Below, piece by piece: positions 1-9,945 of a stretch of 64,000 nt of DNA (positions are counted from its first letter, which is position 1; each line of letters starts with the position of its first letter). The stretch covers positions 2,418,001-2,482,000 of the forward strand of contig NZ_JBBMQM010000001.1 of NCBI RefSeq assembly GCF_038900055.1. The letters are read 5' to 3'. Origin of the DNA: Henriciella sp. AS95. Lineage in GTDB: Bacteria; Pseudomonadota; Alphaproteobacteria; Caulobacterales; Hyphomonadaceae. A model generated the notes under the pieces. It saw only the letters and a program-made list of their open reading frames with translations, was not told the DNA's origin and ran no database searches. The position numbers were made by a program, and so were the translations under genes.

Positions 1-75
1 CACCTGCAAACCGGGCTCATCGCGCAGCAGCAGAATGGTCGAGGACAGCAACGGATCAGGCACGGGTTTGGTCAC
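1..75 (-). CDS. NUDIX-like hydrolase N-terminus (partial, cut by window edge)
   Basis: Only the first 25 codons are in the window, read leftward from a GTG at 75-73; the rest lies beyond base 1. A purine-rich ribosome site (AGAGGA) sits about 8 bases before the GTG. The peptide reads V-T-K-P-V-P-D-P followed by S-S-T-I-L-L-L-R-D. That resembles the opening strand of NUDIX hydrolases, which start a few residues after a proline-rich leader and run into an L-L-x-R-D strand. The NUDIX box itself is outside the window, so the family is a guess from a short stretch. Confidence 0.4.
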   Translation of the reverse strand, partial: MTKPVPDPLLSSTILLLRDEPGLQV

Positions 76-192
76 TCAGTCTTCCTCTGTATTTCCAGCA
101 AATTTGAAAGAAATCAGAGCGCCCTTGTGCGCGTGATCTCAATTCCCTTGCTCTATATCGTTCTTATCAGACGATCACAGAACAGGTGAAAA

Positions 193-879
193 ATGCAACA
201 GCTCAGAACGCGCGCCACGCCTAAAGCCTACAATCCGGGCCTTTTGCCAGCGCTACGTTTCGAGCCCGTCATACACCTCATCAATGGTGACATCGTCAAC
301 CTGATTGCCGAAACGCCCAAGCGCTATGAAGAGCGTGCGTCCTTCGGCACGACAGGGCTGATCGCAGAACGCATCAGCCCTGCCCTCTGGCTCGCGCACC
401 AGGTCGAAGCAGCCGCTCGCCTGGCCCATGAGGAAGTCGCAACGGCCCGTCCAATCATCGTCGCCGCCCCCATAGCCGCCATGATGCATCCCGATACACC
501 GATGGCGTGCGATGCTGCAGCTGCCCGTAGCCACATCTGCCCACAGGAAATCTGCATCGAGGTGGAAGACGCTTCACTCGCTCAATCGCGAACAGACATA
601 TCCAACAGCATCAAAGCCCTCCGCAGCAAGGGTTTTCGGGTCGGGATCAATGCCACTAAGTCCTGGTGTACGCCTATGGACACCGGCCTTCGACTGATGC
701 TGGATTCGGCCCGCATCGACGCTAAAGAGCTCTGGACGTCGGATGATCTCGCTGGCCGCGTTGAAGCGGCAGTAGCTTGTGGAATGGCGATAATTGCGGA
801 AAACGTGAACTATCGGGACGGCGAGGACCTGGCAGAGTTCGGTATCGAGCTTGGCTTGCGCCCCCGCACAGACGCTTAG
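193..879 (+). CDS. Degenerate EAL-domain protein (probably catalytically dead)
   Basis: A 228-residue protein with the outline of an EAL (cyclic-di-GMP phosphodiesterase) domain and nothing else. Residues 22-40 match the opening strand (F-E-P-V-I-H-L followed by N-G-D-I-V). Residues 119-151 match the central helix and strand (I-C-I-E-V-E, then G-F-R-V-G-I). Residues 199-206 (I-I-A-E-N-V-N) match the usual V-A-E-G-V-E segment. The E-A-L signature itself is lost (I-A-E-T near 38-41) and the D-D-F-G-T-G metal loop reads N-A-T-K-S-W, so hydrolysis is unlikely. A sensory, binding or scaffold role is inference. An AGGTGA site precedes the ATG. It meets the DUF2336 gene tail to tail with a 4-base overlap. 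Confidence 0.6.
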   Translation: MQQLRTRATPKAYNPGLLPALRFEPVIHLINGDIVNLIAETPKRYEERASFGTTGLIAERISPALWLAHQVEAAARLAHEEVATARPIIVAAPIAAMMHPDTPMACDAAAARSHICPQEICIEVEDASLAQSRTDISNSIKALRSKGFRVGINATKSWCTPMDTGLRLMLDSARIDAKELWTSDDLAGRVEAAVACGMAIIAENVNYRDGEDLAEFGIELGLRPRTDA

Positions 880-2048
880 CCAGCGCTGAAAATGCGCTCC
901 GAGCCTTGGTCGCCTCCGGATATGGCGGACTGCTCGGAGTAAGCATCGAGCTTCTCAAGAAGATAATCGAGATCGTCCTTCGGAATGGCCTGAAACTGGG
1001 TCAGCACCCGTTCGATCATGCGCGAGCGGAAACGGGCCTTGTCGTCCGTGCCGCCATCTAGTTCTGTCTCGTGATAAACGCTCACCGCAGCCTTGAACGC
1101 CGGCAACAACTTCCGCGGAAGACCCGCTCTGTCAAAAATGGCGGCAAGACCGCGAGGTCCGGCGTCATGCACCATCAGCCACACACGGCTGTGTGGAACG
1201 CCTGAGAGCTCTGCGAGCGCATGCTCAACGAAGCTCATATGGCCGACACACAGCGCCCGCATCAGCAGCGACTGGGTAAGGCGACCGTTCAAATCGAGCT
1301 GGTGAACGAAGCGGGGCATATCCTGGCTGCGGTCTGCCTGCTCAACGAGATCGATCGTGGCGCGCTCCCTGGCACCAGACGCCAGATCAATGGCCACCTG
1401 AGCCGGAAGCTCATGACGATTGACCAGGATGTCGAACACCTGCCCCGACACCAGCGACACCAGCTTTTCAGCAATATGGACGGGAATATATTCGCGATCG
1501 ACGATGGCCGTTTTCAGCTCATCATTGTCGGCAAAGCGCGAAATTGAGTTTTCAAAGGCCTTCTCGGTCCAACTCGCAGTCTTGTTACGCGCAAGCGTGA
1601 CAACCGCTTCGGATGCGGCATGTTCGCTGATGATTTCGCAAAGCTCGGTATTAATTCCTGAGCGCGCCGCAATCGCCGACTGCTTGCTGGCCGTAACCGC
1701 AAGGACGAGTTCAATCAGGTCCTCATCGGTAAATGATGGCGAGAATTCCAGAACCGGCAAAGCCACCGATTCGATATCTTGAGCCAACTTCAGCGCAATC
1801 TCACGCGGCAGACGTGGCGAATTACGCAGGGCGATTGCCAGCGTGCGACGAACGAGGTCTGCCGTATCATCGGCGAGAATCTGGATAATGCCTTCGGCGT
1901 GCTCCCGCTCATCGTCGGTGAGAGCGTCCGTAGCGATGCGACGGCACAGACGATGCGCGATACTGGCACGCTCTTCGGAGGTTTCTCCTCGCATCAGCCT
2001 TTCGATATCATCTTGCGACAAATGCGGACGCATGGTTGCAACGCTCAT
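876..2048 (-). CDS. DUF2336 domain-containing protein
   Basis: A 390-residue protein of the DUF2336 family, common in Alphaproteobacteria and of unknown function. The N-terminal part (L-S-Q-D-D-I-E-R-L around residues 10-18, then R-A-S-I-A-H-R-L) and the repeated alpha-helical pairs through residue 300 are typical of the family and look like a HEAT-like helical repeat. No signal peptide or membrane segment is visible, so it is probably cytoplasmic. Some family members sit near cell-cycle or flagellar genes, but the context here gives no role. It converges on a degenerate EAL gene, sharing 4 bases, and diverges from the CoA transferase across 113 bases. Confidence 0.75.
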   Translation of the reverse strand: MSVATMRPHLSQDDIERLMRGETSEERASIAHRLCRRIATDALTDDEREHAEGIIQILADDTADLVRRTLAIALRNSPRLPREIALKLAQDIESVALPVLEFSPSFTDEDLIELVLAVTASKQSAIAARSGINTELCEIISEHAASEAVVTLARNKTASWTEKAFENSISRFADNDELKTAIVDREYIPVHIAEKLVSLVSGQVFDILVNRHELPAQVAIDLASGARERATIDLVEQADRSQDMPRFVHQLDLNGRLTQSLLMRALCVGHMSFVEHALAELSGVPHSRVWLMVHDAGPRGLAAIFDRAGLPRKLLPAFKAAVSVYHETELDGGTDDKARFRSRMIERVLTQFQAIPKDDLDYLLEKLDAYSEQSAISGGDQGSERIFSAG

Positions 2049-2161
2049 TTGGACGCCTTCTCTTGTGCTCCGATTTCAAATGACGACAATTGAGTCGGTC
2101 CGGTTAATTTCCGGTTTACCAATCTGGAAATTGCCGCAGCAATACAAGTGAGGAAACTGCA

Positions 2162-3370
2162 ATGCTCGAAGGACTGCGCGTAATTGAGTACGCAACTTAT
2201 ATGGCGGCTCCGGGCGCTGGCAGCATTCTGAGCGACTGGGGCGCAGAGGTCATCAAGGTCGAACCACCCGGCGGCGACCCCATTCGGAAGTTCTTTCGCA
2301 CGATCGGCACCGACCTCCAGGACAACCCGGTTTTCGACTTTGACAATCGCGGAAAGAAATCGATCGCGATCGATACCCGCACTGACGAAGGAAACGCCCT
2401 GCTCCGTGAGCTCGCAGCGACTGCGGACGTGTTCCTGACCAATGTTCGGCCGGGTGGTCTCGCCCGTTCTGGGCTCGACTATGAGGGCTTGAAAGCGGTC
2501 AATCCAAAACTGGTATACTGCAGCCTCACGGGCTACGGCCTGGACGGCCCCGACGCCGACAAGCCAGGCTTCGATATTGCGAGTTTCTGGGCCCGCTCAG
2601 GCGTGGCGCGCTCGACCATCCCGAAAGGTAGCGAACCATTTCCGTGCCGAACAGCTTTTGGTGATCACACGACCAGCATTGCTGCGGCTGCAGGCATTTG
2701 TGCGGCACTCGTAGAAGCCGGGCGAACCGGACACGGGCGCCTGGTTGAAGCGTCCCTTTTGAGAACTGCCCTCTTCACGATGGGTTCGGATTTTGCGATC
2801 CAGCTCTTCTTTGGGCGGCTTGGGTCGACCAAAGAGCGTCATGAGCAGACGGTACCGATCATGAACTTCTTCAAGACCTCCGACGACCACTGGCTCTGCA
2901 TCGTCGCGCGCCAAGGCGAGTCGGATTGGGCGCCGATCTGCAAGGTCATCGGCCGGGAAGACCTGATCGATGACGAACGATTCAACAATGCTAAAGGCCG
3001 CCGCGCCAATAGTCGTGAATGCGTGGACGTCCTCGATGCTGGCTTCGGTGCGCTCACAAAGCAGGAAGCTGGCGAGCGGCTGGACAAACATGCCGTCGCA
3101 TGGTCGCCGGTACAGACCATGGCGGAGGCCGCTAAGGACCCGCAGGTCCTTGCAGCAGGCGGCGTCGTGCAAGTGCCATCATCCGCCGGTGACGGATCAA
3201 CCTTTTCGTCACCCGCCTCGCCTGTCCGGTTTCCCGGCGCGAATGATGGCCCCAAGGGCCCGTCACCACAGTTCGGGGAGCATTCCCGTACAATTCTGGA
3301 ATCGCTCGGCAAAAGCGAAGAGAAGATCAGTCAATTGATCTCATCAGGCGTGGTATCTTCGGGCAGCTGA
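2162..3370 (+). CDS. CaiB/BaiF (family III) CoA transferase
   Basis: A 402-residue family III CoA transferase, which moves CoA between carboxylic acids. The N-terminus (L-E-G-L-R-V-I-E, then G-A-E-V-I-K-V-E-P-P-G-G-D-P near residues 29-42) is the family's nucleotide-fold opening. The catalytic aspartate is probably the D of A-F-G-D-H-T-T near residue 168. Length fits the usual 380-420. A GAGGAAAC ribosome site precedes the ATG. The acyl substrate cannot be told from sequence. Its last 40 bases lie antisense to the end of the M1 peptidase gene. Confidence 0.88.
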   Translation: MLEGLRVIEYATYMAAPGAGSILSDWGAEVIKVEPPGGDPIRKFFRTIGTDLQDNPVFDFDNRGKKSIAIDTRTDEGNALLRELAATADVFLTNVRPGGLARSGLDYEGLKAVNPKLVYCSLTGYGLDGPDADKPGFDIASFWARSGVARSTIPKGSEPFPCRTAFGDHTTSIAAAAGICAALVEAGRTGHGRLVEASLLRTALFTMGSDFAIQLFFGRLGSTKERHEQTVPIMNFFKTSDDHWLCIVARQGESDWAPICKVIGREDLIDDERFNNAKGRRANSRECVDVLDAGFGALTKQEAGERLDKHAVAWSPVQTMAEAAKDPQVLAAGGVVQVPSSAGDGSTFSSPASPVRFPGANDGPKGPSPQFGEHSRTILESLGKSEEKISQLISSGVVSSGS

Positions 3371-6111
3371 TCGGTCGGCAGCTCAGGCTCGACAGGCGTT
3401 AGAAGCGAGAAATATCGACGAACTTCTTCGGACTTTGCATCGCGCAGCGCCACGCACAACTGGATGCTTTCCTGCGCTTCAGCAAGCGCTCGCTCATGCC
3501 CCGGCGCCAAATCGCCATATCGCTCGAACAGCCGACTGAGCTGACCCGATGCTTCTGCGCTACAGAGGTCTGACGCCAGTCTGGGTGTCGCCCGAGGCCT
3601 TTGGCCTGGAATGACCCTTACAAAGGTGGGAAAGTTGTTACGCAGCCATATCCATGTCTCAGCGCGGGTTTCAGCACGCCCCATTTGTCCGGATACGATC
3701 GTGTAGGCCTCACGCGTTCCCAGCGCTCCTGAAACGGCCAGTTCCAGAATTTCGCCGTTGAGCGTGGGATCGGTGTTCTGCCCGATGGCGTAGGCGCCAG
3801 CCCGTTCAAACATCGGATCATCGATCTCGTCCAGCGCAGACAGAAGCGCTTCATATACTGGTCGCCCACCATCCTGAACCGCGATCGCGAGGGCTGTCGA
3901 GAAATCATCACTCGTCAGCGTTCGTGTCTCGTCTTCGACGTGCATACCAATATAGGAGCGTGCTGCCCCGGAGAATCCAGCCCTCAATTCCGCATCGTTT
4001 CCGTACCTTGCGACGAAGGATTCCAGTTTCGACGCCAGGATCCGGCCGTTCTCGTCGCTGGCTTGCGCCAACAATTCGATCTGAGGCTTGAACAGGCGTT
4101 GTATTTCCGCCTCATAGCTTGCGCGCGCATCACTGTTCTTTGGCAGGAATTGAAGCAACGTCGCATATGCTGATATGGCTTCGGCAACCACCTGGCGCTC
4201 GGACCGCAGAGCAGCTGCGTTGACGACGGCCATAACCGATACGAGTGACGCATCACCCGCCCTGAACGCGCCCATCGCACTGTCCACAGCAACCAGCGCC
4301 TCTGCGCCGCTCAACTCAGAGAAGTTGACCGCCAGCGTTGCCCATTGCGGCGCTTCCAGATTGAATCGCCAATAGCCTGTCCCGCCCGCGTTCGGGAGTA
4401 TCCAGTCCGGACACGGCGCGCCCGCGTCCAGGGAAATGGTCGCTGTTTCCCGATCGATCATCGCGCACTGACGGGACCGTTCGGCACCCGCACCGGTGAC
4501 GACACAAAACGGAATTGTCCATCGGCGTTCCTCCTCGATGGGACTGCCGAGAGGCTTGTAGCGGCTTTGACGAACAGTAATGGTCGGCGCTTCATCTTCC
4601 AGACACTGAAGCTGCGCATCTATTCGAGGCAATCCTGATTGTTCGACGAAGCTCCGGAAGGCTTTTGTGAGATCTGGTTCATCGGTTTCCTGGCCGATAA
4701 CTTCGAAAAACTCCGGGCTGTCGGCGATACCATCCTCAAACCGTTCGATATATCGGCCAAGCGCCGGTCGGAATATGTCTGCGCCAAAATAGCCGTCGAC
4801 CATTGCAATGACGGCTAGCCCCTTGTCATAGGTAATCGAGTCGTAGGCGTTCCGGATATTCTCATTCAACGTGATGGGTTCACGCACCGCACGCGCACTT
4901 TGCAGGCTGTCGAGTGACATCGCGCTGACGCTCTCTGAAATCGCATCGAGCTCAAACCCGCCATCAGGCTCCAGATCCGACAGCACGATACCGGTGGCCC
5001 AGCTTGCGAAGGCTTCCTTTAGCCAGAGGTCATCCCACCAGGGCGGGGTCACAAGATCCCCAAACCACATATGCGCGAGTTCGTGACTATGAATATTCAA
5101 CAGCGAGCGGCGTGCGGCCGGTCCGCTGGACGGGCCATACAGGATGCGGCTTTCGCGATAGGTGATCGCCGCAGCCAGTTCCGTGGCACCACTCGGCCAT
5201 TGCGGCGCAGCGATGATATCGAGCTTCTCATAAGGATACGGAATCCCGAGCGCATTCTCGAAAAAATCGATCATCGCCCCGGTGGTCGACAGCGCATAAG
5301 CGATCTCTTCTCCCTTTCCGCGGCGTGTGTAACCGGTGAGCGGAACGACGGCCCGCCGGACGGCATTCGGCGCGAGCGCTGGTGCCTCCAGCACGTCAAA
5401 CGGCCCAACGGCCAGAGACAGGAGATAGGTCGGCATCGGCCGCGTGCGTTTGAATGTGACGCGCTCCAGACCGTTCTCGACCGGGTCGCGGCTCAGAATT
5501 GGAGTATTCGAGATCGCTTCGTAGCCTTCCGGCACCGTGAGGCTGATGTCGAAAGGCGCCTTGTACTTCGGTTCATCAAAACCCGGCATGAACCGCCGCG
5601 CCTGAATGCTCTCTGATTTGGCAAGCGCATAGGCATCGCCCTGCTCTTCCACACGAAAGAGTCCGGAAAGATTCTTGTCGAAGGGGGCTGTGTAGTCGAC
5701 CCTGACGGTCACCGTTCCAGGGCTCACTCGACGTGGAAATCCGACCCAGGCAACGCCTGACTTCAAAACGTCCCGCCAATAGCCATCGTCTTCATCAAGC
5801 GTACGCCCGCTGAGGATTACGTCTTTGATTTCAAGGCCTTGCCCATGCAACCAAAATCCCGTCGCCGATTGGTCAAAGGCCACATCCATCGTGACAGAAC
5901 CGCCAAATCTCTGTTGGCGCGGATCAAGCGTCAGGTCGACACGGTAGGCGGTAGGCCGAACGCCGTCGGGCAGCTGACCCCGCGGGGCTCTTTCGTACAA
6001 TTCGGACAAGTCTGGCTGTGCAGGATGCGGCGTAGGCCCGCACGCGGCGAGAAACGCCCCGGACAGGACCATGACAAACAAGTTCCGAACGAACAAATCG
6101 CCCTCCCGCAT
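3331..6111 (-). CDS. M1-family aminopeptidase, probable lipoprotein
   Basis: A 926-residue zinc metallopeptidase of the M1 (gluzincin) family, which removes N-terminal residues from peptides. The zinc motif H-E-L-A-H is at 343-347 and the third ligand glutamate at about 366. The exopeptidase motif reads S-G-A-T-E-L at 307-312 instead of the usual G-A-M-E-N, so substrate preference may differ. A hydrophobic leader ends in a lipobox L-A-A-C with Cys near residue 24, which puts the enzyme in the periplasm or on a membrane. The C-terminal third is the helical ERAP1-like domain. The ATG at 6111 is taken; an in-frame TTG five codons later, nearer a GGGAGGG site, is an alternative. Confidence 0.88.
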   Translation of the reverse strand: MREGDLFVRNLFVMVLSGAFLAACGPTPHPAQPDLSELYERAPRGQLPDGVRPTAYRVDLTLDPRQQRFGGSVTMDVAFDQSATGFWLHGQGLEIKDVILSGRTLDEDDGYWRDVLKSGVAWVGFPRRVSPGTVTVRVDYTAPFDKNLSGLFRVEEQGDAYALAKSESIQARRFMPGFDEPKYKAPFDISLTVPEGYEAISNTPILSRDPVENGLERVTFKRTRPMPTYLLSLAVGPFDVLEAPALAPNAVRRAVVPLTGYTRRGKGEEIAYALSTTGAMIDFFENALGIPYPYEKLDIIAAPQWPSGATELAAAITYRESRILYGPSSGPAARRSLLNIHSHELAHMWFGDLVTPPWWDDLWLKEAFASWATGIVLSDLEPDGGFELDAISESVSAMSLDSLQSARAVREPITLNENIRNAYDSITYDKGLAVIAMVDGYFGADIFRPALGRYIERFEDGIADSPEFFEVIGQETDEPDLTKAFRSFVEQSGLPRIDAQLQCLEDEAPTITVRQSRYKPLGSPIEEERRWTIPFCVVTGAGAERSRQCAMIDRETATISLDAGAPCPDWILPNAGGTGYWRFNLEAPQWATLAVNFSELSGAEALVAVDSAMGAFRAGDASLVSVMAVVNAAALRSERQVVAEAISAYATLLQFLPKNSDARASYEAEIQRLFKPQIELLAQASDENGRILASKLESFVARYGNDAELRAGFSGAARSYIGMHVEDETRTLTSDDFSTALAIAVQDGGRPVYEALLSALDEIDDPMFERAGAYAIGQNTDPTLNGEILELAVSGALGTREAYTIVSGQMGRAETRAETWIWLRNNFPTFVRVIPGQRPRATPRLASDLCSAEASGQLSRLFERYGDLAPGHERALAEAQESIQLCVALRDAKSEEVRRYFSLLTPVEPELPTDQLPEDTTPDEIN

Positions 6112-6233
6112 TCGTAATTCTTACGACCAGGTTTTCCAGCCTACCAACCTATTACAGCGAGCCGTAAAGCGATTTGGCAGATTTTCGAAGCGGCAAGATG
6201 GTCCTCACTGTGATTGGTGATTATACGGGTGCC
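6112..6233. promoter_or_regulatory. Divergent promoter region, M1 peptidase / exonuclease III
   Basis: This 122-base gap separates two divergent genes and must hold both promoters. No convincing -35/-10 pair or operator palindrome could be picked out by eye. An in-frame TTG at 6174 would extend exonuclease III by 20 residues, but these do not match the family. Confidence 0.3.
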
Positions 6234-7022
6234 ATGAGAGTCGCCACCTGGAATGTAAATTCGATCAAGGCCCGCTTGCCGACCGTTCTTGAAGTGCTGA
6301 AAGAGATCGATTGCGATGTCATCTGCCTTCAGGAGATCAAGTGCGAGACGGACGCCTTCCCATACCTCGAAATTGAGGAGCTAGGCTATAATTGCGCCGT
6401 GCATGGGCAGAAGAGTTACAATGGCGTCGCCCTGCTCTCTCGCCATCCGTTAGAGGATGTGCGCAAAGGGCTACCCGGCGACGAAAGCGATGACCAATCT
6501 CGCTACATTGAAGCGCTGGTGCTCAGCGATCAGCCGGTTCGGGTTGGCGGAATATACCTGCCAAACGGCAACCCTGCCCCCGGCGACAAATATGATTACA
6601 AGCTGGCCTGGATGGACCGGCTGGCAGACCACGCAAAAGCACTCCTCGAACAGGAAGAGGCATTTGTGCTCGGGGGCGATTACAACACGATCCCGCGCGA
6701 TGTGGACTGCTGGGATATTGCTGTCTGGCGCGATGACGCCCTCGCCCTGCCGAAGACCAGGCAGGCCTTTCAGAAGCTCAAATGGCTCGGTCTGACGGAG
6801 GCCTACGACGTCGCCGACGGCCGGGCGCACGAATATTCATTCTGGGATTATCAGGGCGGGGCATGGCAGAAAGGCCACGGTATTCGCATTGATCATCTGC
6901 TGCTCTCACCCCAAGCTGCGGACCGTCTCGAAGGCGTCGAGATTTTCAAGAAGGCACGCGGGCTCGAGAAACCGTCCGATCACGTACCGGTCATTGCAAC
7001 ATTGAGAGACGACGAGATCTAG
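6234..7022 (+). CDS. xthA: Exodeoxyribonuclease III
   Basis: A 262-residue exonuclease III, a DNA repair enzyme that acts as AP endonuclease and 3'-5' exonuclease. The ATG at 6234 is chosen because the protein then begins M-R-V-A-T-W-N-V-N-S-I, the standard family start. The metal-binding L-Q-E-I-K segment near residues 33-37, the G-G-D-Y-N-T-I-P loop and the C-terminal S-D-H-V-P-V motif are all present. Length is close to the 268 residues of the E. coli enzyme. The last 4 bases overlap the end of a convergent small secreted-protein gene. Confidence 0.93.
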   Translation: MRVATWNVNSIKARLPTVLEVLKEIDCDVICLQEIKCETDAFPYLEIEELGYNCAVHGQKSYNGVALLSRHPLEDVRKGLPGDESDDQSRYIEALVLSDQPVRVGGIYLPNGNPAPGDKYDYKLAWMDRLADHAKALLEQEEAFVLGGDYNTIPRDVDCWDIAVWRDDALALPKTRQAFQKLKWLGLTEAYDVADGRAHEYSFWDYQGGAWQKGHGIRIDHLLLSPQAADRLEGVEIFKKARGLEKPSDHVPVIATLRDDEI

Positions 7023-7402
7023 TTCTTGGTCGCGCAGCTGCGATTGTAGGCGGCCACGCCTTCGTTCAGACTGACAACTTTCTCCTGCAGCTCGGCTTCA
7101 AGCGCGTAGAGTTCGTCCTTTAGCGAATTGTATTTCGCTTTGGTCGCGTCTGCGGTTGCGGTATGTTCAGGCGTCCAGCCACGCGTGGCTTCGGCTTCTT
7201 CCCAGACATCTCCTGCATCTTCAACGCTGACAAGAAGTGCGTCGCGTTCCGTTTTCAGGTCAGCCGCCTCGGCCTGCTGGGCATTGAGCGACTTGCCCTG
7301 ACTGTAACAACTTGCCGACGCCATAGCCGGTGTGAAAGCGGCTGAGACGATCGCGGCAATCGAAATGGCCGCACCAGAGCGCAAGGAAAGAAGGTGTTTC
7401 AT
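7019..7402 (-). CDS. Small secreted protein with coiled-coil tendency
   Basis: A 127-residue exported protein of no recognised family. The ATG at 7402 has a strong TTAGGAGTG site and begins a signal peptide (M-K-H-L-L then a hydrophobic run ending A-S-A). The mature part has a cysteine near each end (C-Y-S-Q and R-S-C-A-T-K-N), which could form a disulfide. Between them lies a long charged helix with heptad-like leucines (A-L-E-A-E-L-Q-E-K-V). It is likely periplasmic. Longer upstream starts would run over the 3' end of ilvD and are not favoured. Confidence 0.7.
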   Translation of the reverse strand: MKHLLSLRSGAAISIAAIVSAAFTPAMASASCYSQGKSLNAQQAEAADLKTERDALLVSVEDAGDVWEEAEATRGWTPEHTATADATKAKYNSLKDELYALEAELQEKVVSLNEGVAAYNRSCATKN

Positions 7403-7488
7403 GGAAAACACTCCTAACTTCAGTTTCGTGAAGCCTTGCTGAACAGATTGGCCATTTCTGGACCACATTTGGGCATCTGCAATGGACC

Positions 7489-9216
7489 TTACAGATCCGC
7501 GTAAACGTGACGCTCTCCGTCGAACCCTTCGTGCGTGACCGCGCCGAGATGAGCCGGCCCAACCAGTTTCGAGAATTTTGCGAGCGCCCCGGAACCATAG
7601 CGGGTCTGGCGGGGCTCCCACTTACGCTTGCGGTCGGCCATCTCCGCCGGAGAGAGGCGGACGTCGATCGTTCCTTTTTCAGCATCGATCGTGATGATAT
7701 CGCCATCCTCGAGCAGGCCGATCGGCCCACCTTCCTGCGCTTCCGGGCCGACATGGCCAATGCAGAAGCCGCGTGTCGCGCCAGAGAATCGACCATCCGT
7801 GATCAGCGCGACCTTGTCGCCCATGCCCTGCCCGTAAATCGCCGCCGTGGTCGACAGCATCTCGCGCATGCCAGGGCCGCCTTTGGCCCCCTCATAACGG
7901 ATCACGAGGACATCACCTTCCTCATACTCCTTGTTCTCAACGGCTTTGAAGCAGGCTTCTTCGCCATCGAAGACGCGAGCCGGTCCCTGGAACTGAAGTT
8001 TTTCAAGCCCTGCGACCTTCACGATCGCGCCGTCTGGCGCAAGTGAGCCCCAAAGGCCGACAACGCCGCCCGTTTTGGTGATGGGCTTGCTCGCCGGGTA
8101 GATGACCTTCTGCTCTGGGTTCCAGGTCACCTCTTCGAGGTTTTCGGCCCAGGTTTTGCCTGTGACCGTCATACAGTCCCCGTGAATGAGGCCTTCCTCA
8201 TGCAGCGTCTTCATCAGCATCGGCACACCGCCCGCTTCGCCGAAATCCTTGGCGACATATTCGCCGCCCGGCTTCAGGGACGCAATGTATGGGGTCTTCT
8301 GGAAGATTTCGGCGACGTCCTTCAGCTCAAACTTCACGCCGCACTCATTTGCCATGGCCGGCAGATGGAGCGCCGCATTGGTCGAGCCACCTGTGGCCGC
8401 CACAACGATCGCAGCGTTCTCGAAGGCTTCTCGTGTGCAGATATCCCGCGGGCGCAGACCGCTCTCGATGAGGCGCATGACAGCCTTGCCGGACTCAACA
8501 GCATACTCGTCGCGATTGGTATACGGCGCAGGAAGAGCTGAAGACAGCGGCAGCGCAAGACCAATGGCTTCGGACACGCAAGCCATTGTATTTGCGGTGA
8601 ATTGGCCGCCGCAAGCGCCGTCACCGGGACAGGCGAGCTTCTCCAGGGCGTGGAGCTTCTCCTCGGTCATCTGATTATTGCCAGCGGCGTGGGCACCGAC
8701 GGCTTCGAAGACGTCAAGGACGGTGACGTCCTTGCCCTCAAACTTGCCGGGCATGATGGAGCCGCCATACAGGAAGACCGATGGCACGTTGAGGCGGAGC
8801 ATCGCCATCATCATGCCGGGCAGTGACTTGTCACAGCCAGCGACGCCGACGAGCGCGTCATAGCCGTGGCCGCGCATCGTCAGTTCGACAGAATCTGCAA
8901 TGACTTCACGGGAAACCAGCGATGAGCGCATGCCTTCATGGCCCATGGCGATGCCGTCCGTGACGGTAATCGTGCAAAACTCGCGCGGGGTGCCGTCCGC
9001 TTCCTTGACGCCTTCGGAAACCGCATGGGCCTGGCGCATCAGCGCGGTATTGCATGGAGCGGCTTCATTCCAGCAGGAAGCAACGCCGACAAAGGGCTTC
9101 TTGATGTCCTTGGTCGACAGGCCCATTGCGTAATAATAGCTGCGGTGCGGCGCGCGCGCCGGGCCTTCGGTCACATGACGGGATGGAAGGCGTGACTTGT
9201 CCCAGGTCTTGCTCAT
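7489..9216 (-). CDS. ilvD: Dihydroxy-acid dehydratase
   Basis: A 575-residue dihydroxy-acid dehydratase, which converts 2,3-dihydroxy-isovalerate and -methylvalerate to the 2-keto acids of valine, leucine and isoleucine synthesis. Iron-sulfur cysteines are in [10 protein letters not shown] and [14 protein letters not shown]. The C-terminal [10 protein letters not shown] segment is intact. Length is typical for the 560-615 residue family. A GGAGG site lies about 10 bases before the ATG. No other branched-chain amino acid gene is next to it. Confidence 0.96.
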   Translation of the reverse strand: MSKTWDKSRLPSRHVTEGPARAPHRSYYYAMGLSTKDIKKPFVGVASCWNEAAPCNTALMRQAHAVSEGVKEADGTPREFCTITVTDGIAMGHEGMRSSLVSREVIADSVELTMRGHGYDALVGVAGCDKSLPGMMMAMLRLNVPSVFLYGGSIMPGKFEGKDVTVLDVFEAVGAHAAGNNQMTEEKLHALEKLACPGDGACGGQFTANTMACVSEAIGLALPLSSALPAPYTNRDEYAVESGKAVMRLIESGLRPRDICTREAFENAAIVVAATGGSTNAALHLPAMANECGVKFELKDVAEIFQKTPYIASLKPGGEYVAKDFGEAGGVPMLMKTLHEEGLIHGDCMTVTGKTWAENLEEVTWNPEQKVIYPASKPITKTGGVVGLWGSLAPDGAIVKVAGLEKLQFQGPARVFDGEEACFKAVENKEYEEGDVLVIRYEGAKGGPGMREMLSTTAAIYGQGMGDKVALITDGRFSGATRGFCIGHVGPEAQEGGPIGLLEDGDIITIDAEKGTIDVRLSPAEMADRKRKWEPRQTRYGSGALAKFSKLVGPAHLGAVTHEGFDGERHVYADL

Positions 9217-9405
9217 ATCGGGGGCCTCCAGGGCGGAAATTGAACTCGCCGCCTGAATAGGACGCCAAAGCCGCTGGCGCTAGTCGTTTGGAGAAATTTC
9301 CGCCTGATCAACTGTGAAATATCCTGCCCTTCGAGCTTCATTTGACAGGCCGAAACCAGGCCGATTTTCGCACAATCGTCAGTTAAGTGGTCTATTTGAG
9401 CAAGA

Positions 9406-9945
9406 TTATGCCCTTGTCCAACACATCAGGTACTCAAGGTCCCTGTGTTCACCGACCGGGAACCAGAATTCATCCACCTTCTCAAATCCCATGCGATGAT
9501 AGAGCCTTTGAGCCCCATGGTTTTCGGAGAAGACGGAAAGGAACATCTGCGGTGCGCCTTGCGCCTTTGCCCAGACAAACGCCTCCTCAGCAAAGCGCGT
9601 CCCGAGCCCCTGCCCCTGCAAAGGCTCATCGACATAAAGGCGCTTCAGCTCAACAGCGCCCGGCGCCGGATCTTTTGCCGGCAAGCTGAGCGGCCCGCAA
9701 AGGAGGTAGGCGCCAAGGTCACCATCAGCGCTTTCGGCGACCCGGATCAGGAGATCGGCGCGACCTAGACGGGGCCTGTAGAAAGCCTCGCTGTGCGACT
9801 CTTCCAGAAAGGCGTCGAGATCCTCTCGGCGGTAGAGATGGGCGAACTTGTCACAGAATGTTTTCCGCGACAGCGCCGCGATGGCCTGCAAGTCATCCGG
9901 TGTCGCGTCGCGAACGACGAGATCGGTCGCATCGGTGTCAGGCAT
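9406..9945 (-). CDS. GNAT-family N-acetyltransferase
   Basis: A 179-residue GNAT acetyltransferase that would transfer an acetyl group from acetyl-CoA to an amine. The pyrophosphate-binding loop Q-G-Q-G-L-G-T-R is near residues 110-117 and the C-terminal G-A-Q-R-L-Y-H-R-M-G-F is the usual final helix and strand. The substrate is unknown. The start overlaps the upstream aldo/keto reductase stop by 8 bases, so the two are translationally coupled. No signal peptide is seen. Confidence 0.85.
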   Translation of the reverse strand: MPDTDATDLVVRDATPDDLQAIAALSRKTFCDKFAHLYRREDLDAFLEESHSEAFYRPRLGRADLLIRVAESADGDLGAYLLCGPLSLPAKDPAPGAVELKRLYVDEPLQGQGLGTRFAEEAFVWAKAQGAPQMFLSVFSENHGAQRLYHRMGFEKVDEFWFPVGEHRDLEYLMCWTRA

